NCBI GenBank assembly: GCA_017578085.1
Contig: PKQR01000003.1
Location: 1-46,095 of the forward strand
Length of the DNA: 46,095 nucleotides
From: Bacillota bacterium
GTDB taxonomy: Bacteria; Bacillota; Limnochordia; Limnochordales; ZCTH02-B6
Direction: 5' to 3'
Shown: piece after piece, positions 14,342-22,929 of the stretch
How positions within the stretch are numbered: the first letter of the stretch is position 1
Layout of the letters: every line of letters begins with the position of its first letter
Notes under the pieces: model-generated
Told to the model about the DNA's origin: nothing
What the model saw: only the letters and a program-made list of their open reading frames with translations
The model's database searches: none
Position numbers and translations under genes: made by a program

Positions 14342-15544
14342 TTACTGTCCCTTGGCCGCCGGCTTGTCCCACAAGGCGGCGACACCCGGCAGCTCCCTGC
14401 CTTCCAGGAACTCCAGCGACGCGCCGCCGCCGGTGGAGATGTGGGTGATCTTATCGGCCACCCCGGCTCGCTCCACCGCGGCCACCGAATCGCCGCCGCC
14501 CACGATGGTCGTCGCCTGCGCATCCGCCAGGGCCCGGGCGATGGCCATCGTCCCTTCCGAGAAGGCATCCCACTCAAAAACGCCCATGGGGCCGTTCCAG
14601 ACGATGGTGCGCGCCTTGTGCACCGCGGCGGCAAACAGCTCCCGGGTGGCCGGCCCGATGTCCAGTCCCTGCCAGTCCGGCGGGATGGCATCCACCGGAA
14701 CGACCTTATGCTGGGCGTCAGGCGCAAACCGGTCGGCGACCACCACGTCCACCGGGAGCAACAGCTCCACACCCTGGGCTTGCGCCTGCTGGAGCAGCTC
14801 CGCCGCGAGCGGCACGCGCTCCTCCTCCACGAGCGACCGGCCCACCTCCAGGCCCTTGGCCTTGAGGAACGTATAGGCCATGCCGCCGCCGATGGCGACA
14901 GTGTCGACCTTGGTCAGCAGGTTTTGGATGACGCCGATCTTGTCGCTGACCTTCGCTCCGCCCAAGAGGGCCAAGAACGGCCGCTCCGGATTGCTCAAGG
15001 CCCGGCCCATGATCTCGATTTCCTTTTGCATCAGGAAACCGGCCGCCGCCGGCAAAAGGCGCGCCACGCCCTCCGTCGAGGCGTGGGCCCGGTGAGCGGT
15101 ACCGAAGGCGTCGTTCACGTACAGATCGGCCAACGCCGCCAGTTCCCGGGCGAAAGCTGGGTCGTTTTTCTCCTCGCCCGGATAGAAGCGCACGTTCTCA
15201 AGCAACAGCACATCGCCGTCCGCCAAAGCGGCAACCTGGGCCTGCACCGCGGGGCCGATGCAGTCGTCGGCCTTGCGCACCGGGACCCCCAGCAGCTCCG
15301 ACAACCGCCGGGCCACGGGGTCCATGCGCAAGGATTCCACCACCTGGCCCTTGGGCCGGCCCAGGTGGCTGACCAGGATCACGCGTGCGCCGGCGCGGCG
15401 CAGGTGCTCGATGGTGGGGATGGCCGCCCGGATGCGGCTGTCGTCGGTAATCTCCCCGTCCTTCAACGGTACGTTGAAATCGACCCGAACCAGGACGCGC
15501 TTGCCCTTTACGTCCAGGTCGGCTACTCCCAGTTTGGCCACCAT
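14342..15544 (-). CDS. pgk: Phosphoglycerate kinase
   Basis: Transfers the acyl phosphate of 1,3-bisphosphoglycerate to ADP. 400 residues with VRVDFNVPLKDGEITDDSRI, HLGRPKG, the hinge region ALLGGAKVSDKIGVIQNLL and the nucleotide-binding TIVGGGDSVAAVERAG. The ATG at 15544 is four bases after the gap stop, and its GGGAG ribosome site is inside the last gap codons, so the two are coupled. Confidence 0.97.
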   Translation of the reverse strand: MVAKLGVADLDVKGKRVLVRVDFNVPLKDGEITDDSRIRAAIPTIEHLRRAGARVILVSHLGRPKGQVVESLRMDPVARRLSELLGVPVRKADDCIGPAVQAQVAALADGDVLLLENVRFYPGEEKNDPAFARELAALADLYVNDAFGTAHRAHASTEGVARLLPAAAGFLMQKEIEIMGRALSNPERPFLALLGGAKVSDKIGVIQNLLTKVDTVAIGGGMAYTFLKAKGLEVGRSLVEEERVPLAAELLQQAQAQGVELLLPVDVVVADRFAPDAQHKVVPVDAIPPDWQGLDIGPATRELFAAAVHKARTIVWNGPMGVFEWDAFSEGTMAIARALADAQATTIVGGGDSVAAVERAGVADKITHISTGGGASLEFLEGRELPGVAALWDKPAAKGQ

Positions 15545-15548
15545 GGAG

Positions 15549-16553
<1,005 letters not shown>

Positions 16554-16611
16554 TGGCAACTCTCCCTCCTCGGGCCCAGAGCCCGTGTATACGGCACAGG
16601 ACTAATCGGAA

Positions 16612-17577
16612 TTAGTTTCCACCGTGCGCGGGCGAATTCCTCCGCAGCTGGGCGGCCAAGGCCGCCAGGCGGCGCATGCGGTGATTGACCGCCGATTTGC
16701 TGATGGGCGGTTGCACCAGCTGCCCCAGGTCCGCCAGGCTCGCGTCCGGGTGCTCCAGCCGCAGCCGCGCCACTTGGGCCAACGACGGCGGCAGCCTGCT
16801 TAAACCTATCCGGTCCTCGATGAGGCGGATGTCTTCCAGTTGCCGCATGGCGGCGGTCACGGTTTTTTCCACGTTGGCCGCCTCGGCGTTCACAAGCCGG
16901 TTGATCTGGTTGCGCATCTCCTTGAGCACCCGGAAGTCTTCAAACGCGAGCAGGGACCCGTGGCCGCCGCTCAAGCGCAGCACCTCGGCGATGTCGTCCG
17001 CGTCCTTGAGGTACACCACCGGCTTGCCCTTGCGGTGGACGAGCCCCGTGCGCACCCCGTACTGCGCCAGCACCTCCCTGAGGTCTTCCGCCTGCTGATC
17101 CGTGTCCAGGGCCACCTCCAGATGATACCCCTTTTCCGGGTCGGCCAGCGATCCGCGGCTCAAGAGCACCGCCCGCACGTAAGCCCGGCGGCAGCAGTCG
17201 CGCTCGGGCACCGTGGTGGGCCTTCCGTCCGCCTGGCCCAGGCCCCTCGACGCGGCCCACGCGGCCCCGCGGCCCCGGGAAGCCGGTTCGCCGGCCGAGC
17301 CTGCCCCACCGGCCTCGTCCGGCCGTTGCAACTGCACGAGGTAGCGCCCCCTCCGGCTGCGGGGATCTTTTTGCACCTGCGGCGTGCCGCCCCATACCTG
17401 CTTGCCTAGGGTATAGAGTTTCCTGGCGACAGCCGCATTGGCCGCCTGCACGACAAAGCGCCCGTCCGCAGGGCGCCCGTCCAAGGAAACGAGAGCCAGG
17501 AGCTCCGCCTGCTGGCAGCAGCGCCGCCGCGGCAACACCCGGGCCAGCTCCTCGCGCAGCCGGGAGGCAAAAGCCAA
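16612..17577 (-). CDS. whiA: DNA-binding regulator WhiA
   Basis: WhiA-family protein, 321 residues. The N-terminal part resembles a degenerate LAGLIDADG endonuclease fold (RRCCQQAELLALVSLDG; CCRRAYVRAVLLSRGSLADPEK), and the C-terminal helix-turn-helix is clear (DASLADLGQLVQPPISKSAVNHRMRRL). In actinobacteria WhiA controls sporulation septation; in Bacillus it affects division and chromosome segregation. A low-complexity Gly/Ala/Arg insert of about 35 residues (about 88-122) separates the two halves of the N-terminal domain. Start is TTG 17577, seven bases after yvcK, in the standard rapZ-yvcK-whiA order. Confidence 0.94.
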   Translation of the reverse strand: MAFASRLREELARVLPRRRCCQQAELLALVSLDGRPADGRFVVQAANAAVARKLYTLGKQVWGGTPQVQKDPRSRRGRYLVQLQRPDEAGGAGSAGEPASRGRGAAWAASRGLGQADGRPTTVPERDCCRRAYVRAVLLSRGSLADPEKGYHLEVALDTDQQAEDLREVLAQYGVRTGLVHRKGKPVVYLKDADDIAEVLRLSGGHGSLLAFEDFRVLKEMRNQINRLVNAEAANVEKTVTAAMRQLEDIRLIEDRIGLSRLPPSLAQVARLRLEHPDASLADLGQLVQPPISKSAVNHRMRRLAALAAQLRRNSPAHGGN

Positions 17578-17583
17578 TTCCTC

Positions 17584-18942
17584 TCACCCTCCCATGCGCC
17601 GTACCCAAGCCGGGAGCAACCGCGCCACCCAGGCCTTTGACGCGCTCCCCCGGGCGGCGCGGTGGGTTTCCCACAAATCCCGGACGGCCATGGCCAACCG
17701 CTCCGGATCGTGACGGGCCACATCCGCATGGCTGATGAGGGGGCGCGAGACCGGTACCACGCCCAAGGCCTGGATGGCGGGCAGGTCGTTGACGACCGGA
17801 TACGCCCCTTCCCGCCGGTATTTTTCCGCCAGGGCGGGGGGCACCCGGCCGCTGTTCAGGATGACGTAGTCGACGATGCCCGGCCCGGTGTGCTCGATGA
17901 TGGCCCGCAGGTGATCCGACGCCCGGTAGCCGTCGGTTTCCCCGGGCTGGGTCATGACGTTGCACACATACACCCGCATGCCCCGGGCCCGGCGAATCGC
18001 GTCGGCGATCCCCGGCACGAGCAGATTGGGCAGGATGCTGGTGTAAAGGCTGCCCGGCCCGAGGATGATGACGTCGGCCTCGCGGATGGCGCGCACCGCT
18101 TCGGCCACGGGCCGCACGTTGGGCGGCACCAGCGTCACCCGCCGGATGCGCTTGCCCCGCTGGGGCAGCCGGCTCTCACCCACGAGGCGGGTCCCGTCGT
18201 CGTACTCAGCGGCCAGACTCACCGGCTGGACCGTCGCCGGCAGCACCTGCCCCCGCACGGCCAGCACCTTGCTGGACTCCCGCACCGCCTGCTCAAAATC
18301 GCCGGTGATCTCGGTCATGGCGGCAATAAACAGGTTCCCGAAGCTGTGCCCTTTTAAGCCCTCGCCCGCCTGGAACCGGTACTGGAACAGCCGCTCCATC
18401 AACGGTTCCGTGTCGGCCAGCGCCACCAGGGTGTTGCGCACATCGCCCGGGGGCGGGACCCCCATCTCCTCGCGGAGGCGGCCGGAGCTGCCCCCGTCGT
18501 CGGCCACCGTCACGATCGCGGTGATGTTGCTGGTGATCCCCTTAAGGCCCCGCAGGAGCGTGCTGAGGCCCGTGCCCCCGCCGATGGCCACCACCTTAGG
18601 GCCGCGGCGCAAGTGCTGCCGCCGGTAAACGAGATTGGCCAGGCTGTCCACGTGGTCGGGGAGGACGACGTCCAACAGAGAGCGGATCACCCGCCGCAGG
18701 GCCAAGACAATGAGGGCGACGCCCACCGCGATCACCAGCAGCCCCACGGCCGGCACCGCGGCCGGGAGGAAGGCGCCGGCCAGCCGCCCGATCCACCCAG
18801 CGATGCCCCGTTCCACCGCGCCCAAGAGGTCAACGTCGACGATGAGGGTAAACCCGGCGCTGACCAAGAGCACGCCGGAGGACATCAAGAGGAGCCAGCG
18901 CTTCACGCCCATGCCCGGATAAAGCCACTTCCAGGCGTCCAC
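17584..18942 (-). CDS. yvcK: YvcK/GlmR-type protein with membrane anchor
   Basis: Member of the gluconeogenesis-factor YvcK family, which binds UDP-GlcNAc and in Bacillus and Listeria adjusts carbon flow toward peptidoglycan, in part by stimulating GlmS. 452 residues, about 130 longer than the Bacillus form. The extra N-terminus has two hydrophobic helices (about 15-36 and 60-82), so it should be held in the membrane with the CofD-like domain (about 112-430) in the cytoplasm. Motifs VVAIGGGTGLSTLLRGLK, TVADDGGSSGRLR, GDVRNTL, GHSFGNLF and LGPGSLYTSILPNLLV are present. Start GTG 18942 after GGGGGG. The last gene of the window's right side is glmS, its likely partner. Confidence 0.94.
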   Translation of the reverse strand: MDAWKWLYPGMGVKRWLLLMSSGVLLVSAGFTLIVDVDLLGAVERGIAGWIGRLAGAFLPAAVPAVGLLVIAVGVALIVLALRRVIRSLLDVVLPDHVDSLANLVYRRQHLRRGPKVVAIGGGTGLSTLLRGLKGITSNITAIVTVADDGGSSGRLREEMGVPPPGDVRNTLVALADTEPLMERLFQYRFQAGEGLKGHSFGNLFIAAMTEITGDFEQAVRESSKVLAVRGQVLPATVQPVSLAAEYDDGTRLVGESRLPQRGKRIRRVTLVPPNVRPVAEAVRAIREADVIILGPGSLYTSILPNLLVPGIADAIRRARGMRVYVCNVMTQPGETDGYRASDHLRAIIEHTGPGIVDYVILNSGRVPPALAEKYRREGAYPVVNDLPAIQALGVVPVSRPLISHADVARHDPERLAMAVRDLWETHRAARGSASKAWVARLLPAWVRRMGG

Positions 18943-18965
18943 CCGCGTCCCCCCTTAGGACCCAA

Positions 18966-19823
18966 TTAACAGAGGTCCCGGTGCTGCACGGCGACCCTGT
19001 AACCGCGGCTTTTGAGGAACTCACCCAGGCGGCGCGCGACGGCCACGGACCGGTGCCTTCCGCCGGTGCACCCGATGCCGATCAGCAGGTGGCTTTTGGT
19101 TTCCGCGGTGTACTGGGGCATCAGGAAGTCCAGCAGGTCGTAGAGCTTCTCCATAAACCGCTGGGTCACGGGCCACTTGAAAACGTACTCTTCCACGGCC
19201 GGATCCGTGCCGTCGGCCGGGGCCAAATCTTCGACCCAGTGGGGGTTGGGCAGAAACCGCACGTCAAAGACCAAGTCCGCGTCAATGGGTACGCCGTGCT
19301 TGAAACCAAAGGACATGACGGTGACGGCGATCCCGTCGCCCTGTCCATGGCCGAACATGCGGGCGATCTTTTCCTTGAGCTCCCGGGGCGTCATGTGGCT
19401 GGTGTCGATGATGTGGTGGGCGCGGCCTCTCAGCTCCTGCAGCCGGCGCCGTTCCTCGCGGATGCCGTCCAGGATGCTGCCTTCGGGCACCAGCGGGTGC
19501 CGGCGGCGGGTGGCCTTAAAGCGCCTGACCAGGGTTTCGTCGGACGCCTCCAGGAACAGAATCGTGTACTTGTAGCCGACCTCTTCCAGCTCCGCCAAGG
19601 CGTCAAATAAATGCTCAAAAAATTGCCCGCCCCGGATGTCGATGACCAGCGCCACCTGCGAAACTTGCCCGCCCGATTTGGCGCACAGCTCGGCAAACTT
19701 AGGGATGAGGGCCGGCGGAAGGTTGTCCACGCAAAAATAGCCCAGGTCCTCAAGAGAGCGCATCGCCTCGCTTTTGCCCGCGCCCGAAAGACCCGTAATG
19801 ATGACAAACCGGACCTGCTCCAC
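18966..19823 (-). CDS. rapZ: RapZ/YvcJ nucleotide-binding protein
   Basis: P-loop nucleotide-binding protein; in E. coli RapZ senses GlcN6P and directs decay of the GlmZ sRNA controlling glmS, while the Bacillus homologue YvcJ hydrolyses GTP and affects competence. 285 residues with Walker A ITGLSGAGKSEA, FCVDNLPPALIP, DIRGGQFF and the C-terminal GIGCTGGRHRSVAVARRL. GTG 19823 has GGGGAGGGGG upstream. First of the conserved rapZ-yvcK-whiA trio, 80 bases after nagB; the gap contains no clear promoter by eye. Confidence 0.95.
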   Translation of the reverse strand: MEQVRFVIITGLSGAGKSEAMRSLEDLGYFCVDNLPPALIPKFAELCAKSGGQVSQVALVIDIRGGQFFEHLFDALAELEEVGYKYTILFLEASDETLVRRFKATRRRHPLVPEGSILDGIREERRRLQELRGRAHHIIDTSHMTPRELKEKIARMFGHGQGDGIAVTVMSFGFKHGVPIDADLVFDVRFLPNPHWVEDLAPADGTDPAVEEYVFKWPVTQRFMEKLYDLLDFLMPQYTAETKSHLLIGIGCTGGRHRSVAVARRLGEFLKSRGYRVAVQHRDLC

Positions 19824-19903
19824 CGTTCCCCCTCCCCAACCGCCCGGCGGCGCCCGAAGCCGGGGCGGGCCATGGGCGTGCCTTATGTGGTGTTGACTAC
19901 ATT

Positions 19904-20647
19904 CTACGCCTCCCGGGACGCAAGGGCAAAGGCGGCCTCTTCGTCCACGATGATGGTCGCGTCAGGGTGCCGCTGCAGGATGGAAGCGGGCACCTGCTCC
20001 GTGACGGGCCCCGCCACGGTTCTCGCCACCGCCGTGGCCTTTTCCCGGCCGGAAGCCAAGAGCAGCACACGGCGGGCGCTCATGATGGTGGCGATCCCCA
20101 TGGAAATCCCAAACTTTGGCACCGCATCCAGATCCGGAAACCCGTAGCCGCGGAAGTTGGCCAGCCGGGTCTCCTCCGCGAGCCGCACCACGTGCGTCCG
20201 TGAATCGAAGGGCGTTCCGGGTTCGTTGAAGCCGATGTGGCCGTTGTTGCCGATGCCCAGCACCACCAGATCCAGCCCCCCGGCAGCCCGGATCTGCTCT
20301 TCATACGCCCGGCAGGCGGCGTCCTGGTCACCTTGGGACTGCGGCCAGTGGGCTTGGCCTGGGGGGATGTTGACGTGGTCCACGAGATGGGTGCGCATGT
20401 AGTAGGCAAAGCTCATGGGGTGGTCGGGCGACAGCCCCCAGTACTCGTCAAGGTTGAAGGTGACGACGCCGGAAAAATCCAGTTCCCCCGCCTGGTGCAT
20501 CCGCACCAGCTCCCGGTACATCCCTTTCGGGGTATTGCCCGTCGGCAGGCCCAGCACCGTGCGGGCCCGGGCGCGGATCTCGGCGGCCACCGCTTCCGCC
20601 GCGTGGAGGCTCAGTTGCTCGTAGTCGGGTACCACGATCACGTTCAT
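19904..20647 (-). CDS. nagB: Glucosamine-6-phosphate deaminase
   Basis: Converts glucosamine-6-phosphate to fructose-6-phosphate and ammonia. 247 residues, the short form without the E. coli C-terminal allosteric tail. Motifs VLGLPTGNTPKGMYREL, the TFNLDEYWGLSPDHPMS segment with the catalytic Asp, and GIGNNGHIGFNEPGTPFDS with the ring-opening His. The ATG overlaps the nagA stop (ATGA), so the pair is coupled and turns GlcNAc-6-P into a glycolytic intermediate, feeding the glycolytic operon downstream. Confidence 0.96.
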   Translation of the reverse strand: MNVIVVPDYEQLSLHAAEAVAAEIRARARTVLGLPTGNTPKGMYRELVRMHQAGELDFSGVVTFNLDEYWGLSPDHPMSFAYYMRTHLVDHVNIPPGQAHWPQSQGDQDAACRAYEEQIRAAGGLDLVVLGIGNNGHIGFNEPGTPFDSRTHVVRLAEETRLANFRGYGFPDLDAVPKFGISMGIATIMSARRVLLLASGREKATAVARTVAGPVTEQVPASILQRHPDATIIVDEEAAFALASREA

Positions 20648-21828
20648 CGCTTGAACACGACCTCCCCGGCCACAATCGTCATGACTGTCGTCAAAGCTTC
20701 GTCCAAAACCACCACGTCGGCGTCGAACCCCGCCGCCAGCTGGCCAAGCCGGTGGGCAAGCCCCAGGGCCTCAGCAGGCGTGAGGGAAGCCATGCGCACG
20801 GCGTCCGCCAGGGGAACGCCCACCTCTTGGACCATTACACGGACAGCCTGGTCCATGGTCAATAGACTCCCGGCCAGCGCCGCGGGATTGTCCCGCAGCC
20901 GCGCCTGGCCGTCCCGCACCACGACCGGCAAGTCCCCCAGGGTGTATTCCCCGTCGGGGCAGCCCAGCGCGCGCATGCAGTCGGTGACCAGCATAACGCC
21001 GGCCGCGCCTTTGCACTGATAGGCCAGGCGCAAGGCGCCCGGGTGGACGTGCACGCCGTCGGCGATGAGTTCCACCCGCACGCGCGCATCCGCCAGCACC
21101 GCGCCGGCGCAGCCCGGCGCCCGGTGGTGCAGGCCCGTCATGGCGTTGAAGAGATGGGTCGCCGCTCGCGCCCCGGCGTCGACGGCCGCCAGCGCCTGTT
21201 CGTAGGTGGCTGCCGTGTGGCCCAAGGAGACGCTCACCTGCCGCTCGACCAGCCAGCGGATAGCCGCCTCCGCTCCCGGCAGCTCGGGAGCCAGGGTGAC
21301 CGTGCGGAAAGCCGGCCCCGCGACGGCCGCCAGTTGGGCCAACTCCGCTGCGGAGGGCGGCCGCAGCCACACCGGGTTATGGGCTCCGGCGCGCTCGGGA
21401 TTTATGTACGGGCCCTCCAAGTGCAATCCCAAAACCCGCGCGCCGCCCGTTGCGGTGCCCTGCACCCTGCGGACCACGTGGGCGACCTCCAAGAGCTGCT
21501 CGTGCGGGGCGCTCATGGTGGTGGCCAACAGCGCCGTCGTACCGTGGGCCGCGTGGGCACGGGCCATGCGCACGAGGGCTTGGGCACTGGCGTCCATCGC
21601 GTCCGCACCCCCGCCCCCGTGCACGTGCCCGTCGATGAAGCCGGGGCAGATGTAGCCGCCCTGTGCGTCCCATTCCTCCACGACCGTCCCGCCCCGCAGG
21701 GCGTCGCCCGCGCTGGCGGCCGGCCCCGCATACGCGATCTTGCTGCCTTCGATGACAAGTAGGCCGTCTTCAATGACGCCGGCCGGCGTCACCAGCCGGC
21801 CGTTGCCGACCACTTTTCGCCCGCCCAT
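20644..21828 (-). CDS. nagA: N-acetylglucosamine-6-phosphate deacetylase
   Basis: Removes the acetyl group of GlcNAc-6-P in amino-sugar salvage, for instance from recycled cell wall. 394 residues of the amidohydrolase TIM-barrel superfamily. Metal and substrate residues are in GFIDGHVHGGGGADAMD, LGLHLEGPYINPERAGAH, VSLGHTAATYEQ, ATHLFNAMTGLHHRAPG and LVTDCMRALGCPDG (catalytic Asp). It overlaps nagB and begins 30 bases after the upstream FG-GAP-like gene. GlmS at the other end of the window runs the opposite direction of amino-sugar flow. Confidence 0.95.
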   Translation of the reverse strand: MGGRKVVGNGRLVTPAGVIEDGLLVIEGSKIAYAGPAASAGDALRGGTVVEEWDAQGGYICPGFIDGHVHGGGGADAMDASAQALVRMARAHAAHGTTALLATTMSAPHEQLLEVAHVVRRVQGTATGGARVLGLHLEGPYINPERAGAHNPVWLRPPSAAELAQLAAVAGPAFRTVTLAPELPGAEAAIRWLVERQVSVSLGHTAATYEQALAAVDAGARAATHLFNAMTGLHHRAPGCAGAVLADARVRVELIADGVHVHPGALRLAYQCKGAAGVMLVTDCMRALGCPDGEYTLGDLPVVVRDGQARLRDNPAALAGSLLTMDQAVRVMVQEVGVPLADAVRMASLTPAEALGLAHRLGQLAAGFDADVVVLDEALTTVMTIVAGEVVFKR

Positions 21829-21858
21829 GGCTACCCCCGGGACCCTTGCGTTACCAGC

Positions 21859-22872
21859 TTACGGCTTCCCGTTGAGCTGGAGCACGTGGAGGCGGCTGGG
21901 GTAACCCAGCACCACCAGCTGCAGCGTGCCGTCGCCGATAAAATCGCCGGCCGCGACCGATGTCACCGCCCAGCCCAAGCTGCGGCTGTTCTCAGCCGTC
22001 AACTGGAACCCGCTCCCAAAGCGGTACAGCGCCGCCCGTCCGCGGTCGTCGGCCAGGGCCACCAGGTGCCGGTCCCCGTCCTGGGCCGCGGCCAGGGCAA
22101 AGACCGGTGCCTGCCGCAACGCCTCGCCACCCGCCGGCTCATACCCGCCCTGTCCCCACCGCCACACCTGCACGGTCCCTGGGCTGTTGCCGACACCCGT
22201 CTCCACGATCAGTTCCCAGCGGCCATCCCCGTTCACGTCGCCGCCGGCGATAGCCCGGACCCGGCCCATGGTGGGCGTTTCCCACAGCAGGCGGAACCGG
22301 CCGTTGCGCCAGCCCAGAAGCTCTACGCCCTTTTGGGGAACGTATTGCTCCACCGTGTGCTGCTGGCTGATGGCGATCAGGTCATAGGGGTGGTCCGGGT
22401 GGCGCACGACCCCGATCTCTTCGGGGGCGCCCCAGCCGGGCTCCTCATGGATAAGCTGCATGCGCCCGTCGCGCCAGGCAAACAGGCGCAGCTTGGTACG
22501 GGTGAGGACGGCGATCTGGGCTCGGCCCATGCCGGTGAAATCCCCTACCGCCATGGCCAGGTGGCTGACGGGTTCCCACAGGTTGGGGCTTTGCCAGAGA
22601 ATCTGAAATTCCCCGTCCGCCCAATGCAGGAGGAAAACGTAGTTTTCCTGGGTCTCGTAGTTGCGCCCGGACACCACCAGCTCCGTGCGGCCCGCGCCGG
22701 TGACGTCGCCCGCCGCGGCCTGCAGGAGCGCCTGCATGAGAAACCGTTCGTGGCGATGTACTTCCGCGAGAACCTGGACCGCCGAAGCCGGCACGGCCGC
22801 AGCCGCCAGTCCGAGCGCTAAGAAGAGGACAAGGGCGGCCACCGCGCTTGTCCTTGGGCGAACCAGTGACAT
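21859..22872 (-). CDS. Secreted FG-GAP/VCBS-like repeat protein
   Basis: 337 residues with an N-terminal signal peptide (about 1-31, ending ASA) and no membrane segment after it. The body has repeated blades of about 45-60 residues with Asp/Gly-rich turns such as AAAGDVTGAGRTELVVSG, MAVGDFTGMGRAQIAVL, AGGDVNGDGRWELIVETG and AAGDFIGDGTLQLVVLG, typical of FG-GAP/VCBS beta-propellers that often bind calcium. The precise function is unknown; it may bind a surface or extracellular ligand. It lies between a GH15 gene and nagA on the same strand, with no obvious ribosome site, so the start is uncertain. Confidence 0.75.
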   Translation of the reverse strand: MSLVRPRTSAVAALVLFLALGLAAAAVPASAVQVLAEVHRHERFLMQALLQAAAGDVTGAGRTELVVSGRNYETQENYVFLLHWADGEFQILWQSPNLWEPVSHLAMAVGDFTGMGRAQIAVLTRTKLRLFAWRDGRMQLIHEEPGWGAPEEIGVVRHPDHPYDLIAISQQHTVEQYVPQKGVELLGWRNGRFRLLWETPTMGRVRAIAGGDVNGDGRWELIVETGVGNSPGTVQVWRWGQGGYEPAGGEALRQAPVFALAAAQDGDRHLVALADDRGRAALYRFGSGFQLTAENSRSLGWAVTSVAAGDFIGDGTLQLVVLGYPSRLHVLQLNGKP

Positions 22873-22929
22873 GGCCGCGAATCACCGGGTGCGCAATTCG
22901 GGAAACTGGGCCCGATTTCCTGTTCACGG

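Noticed and set aside
16602..16615. CTAAT-ATTAG inverted repeat before gap as a CggR-like operator
   Set aside because: The arms are only 5 bases and the whiA stop is inside the site; no cggR gene is present. It does not rise above chance.
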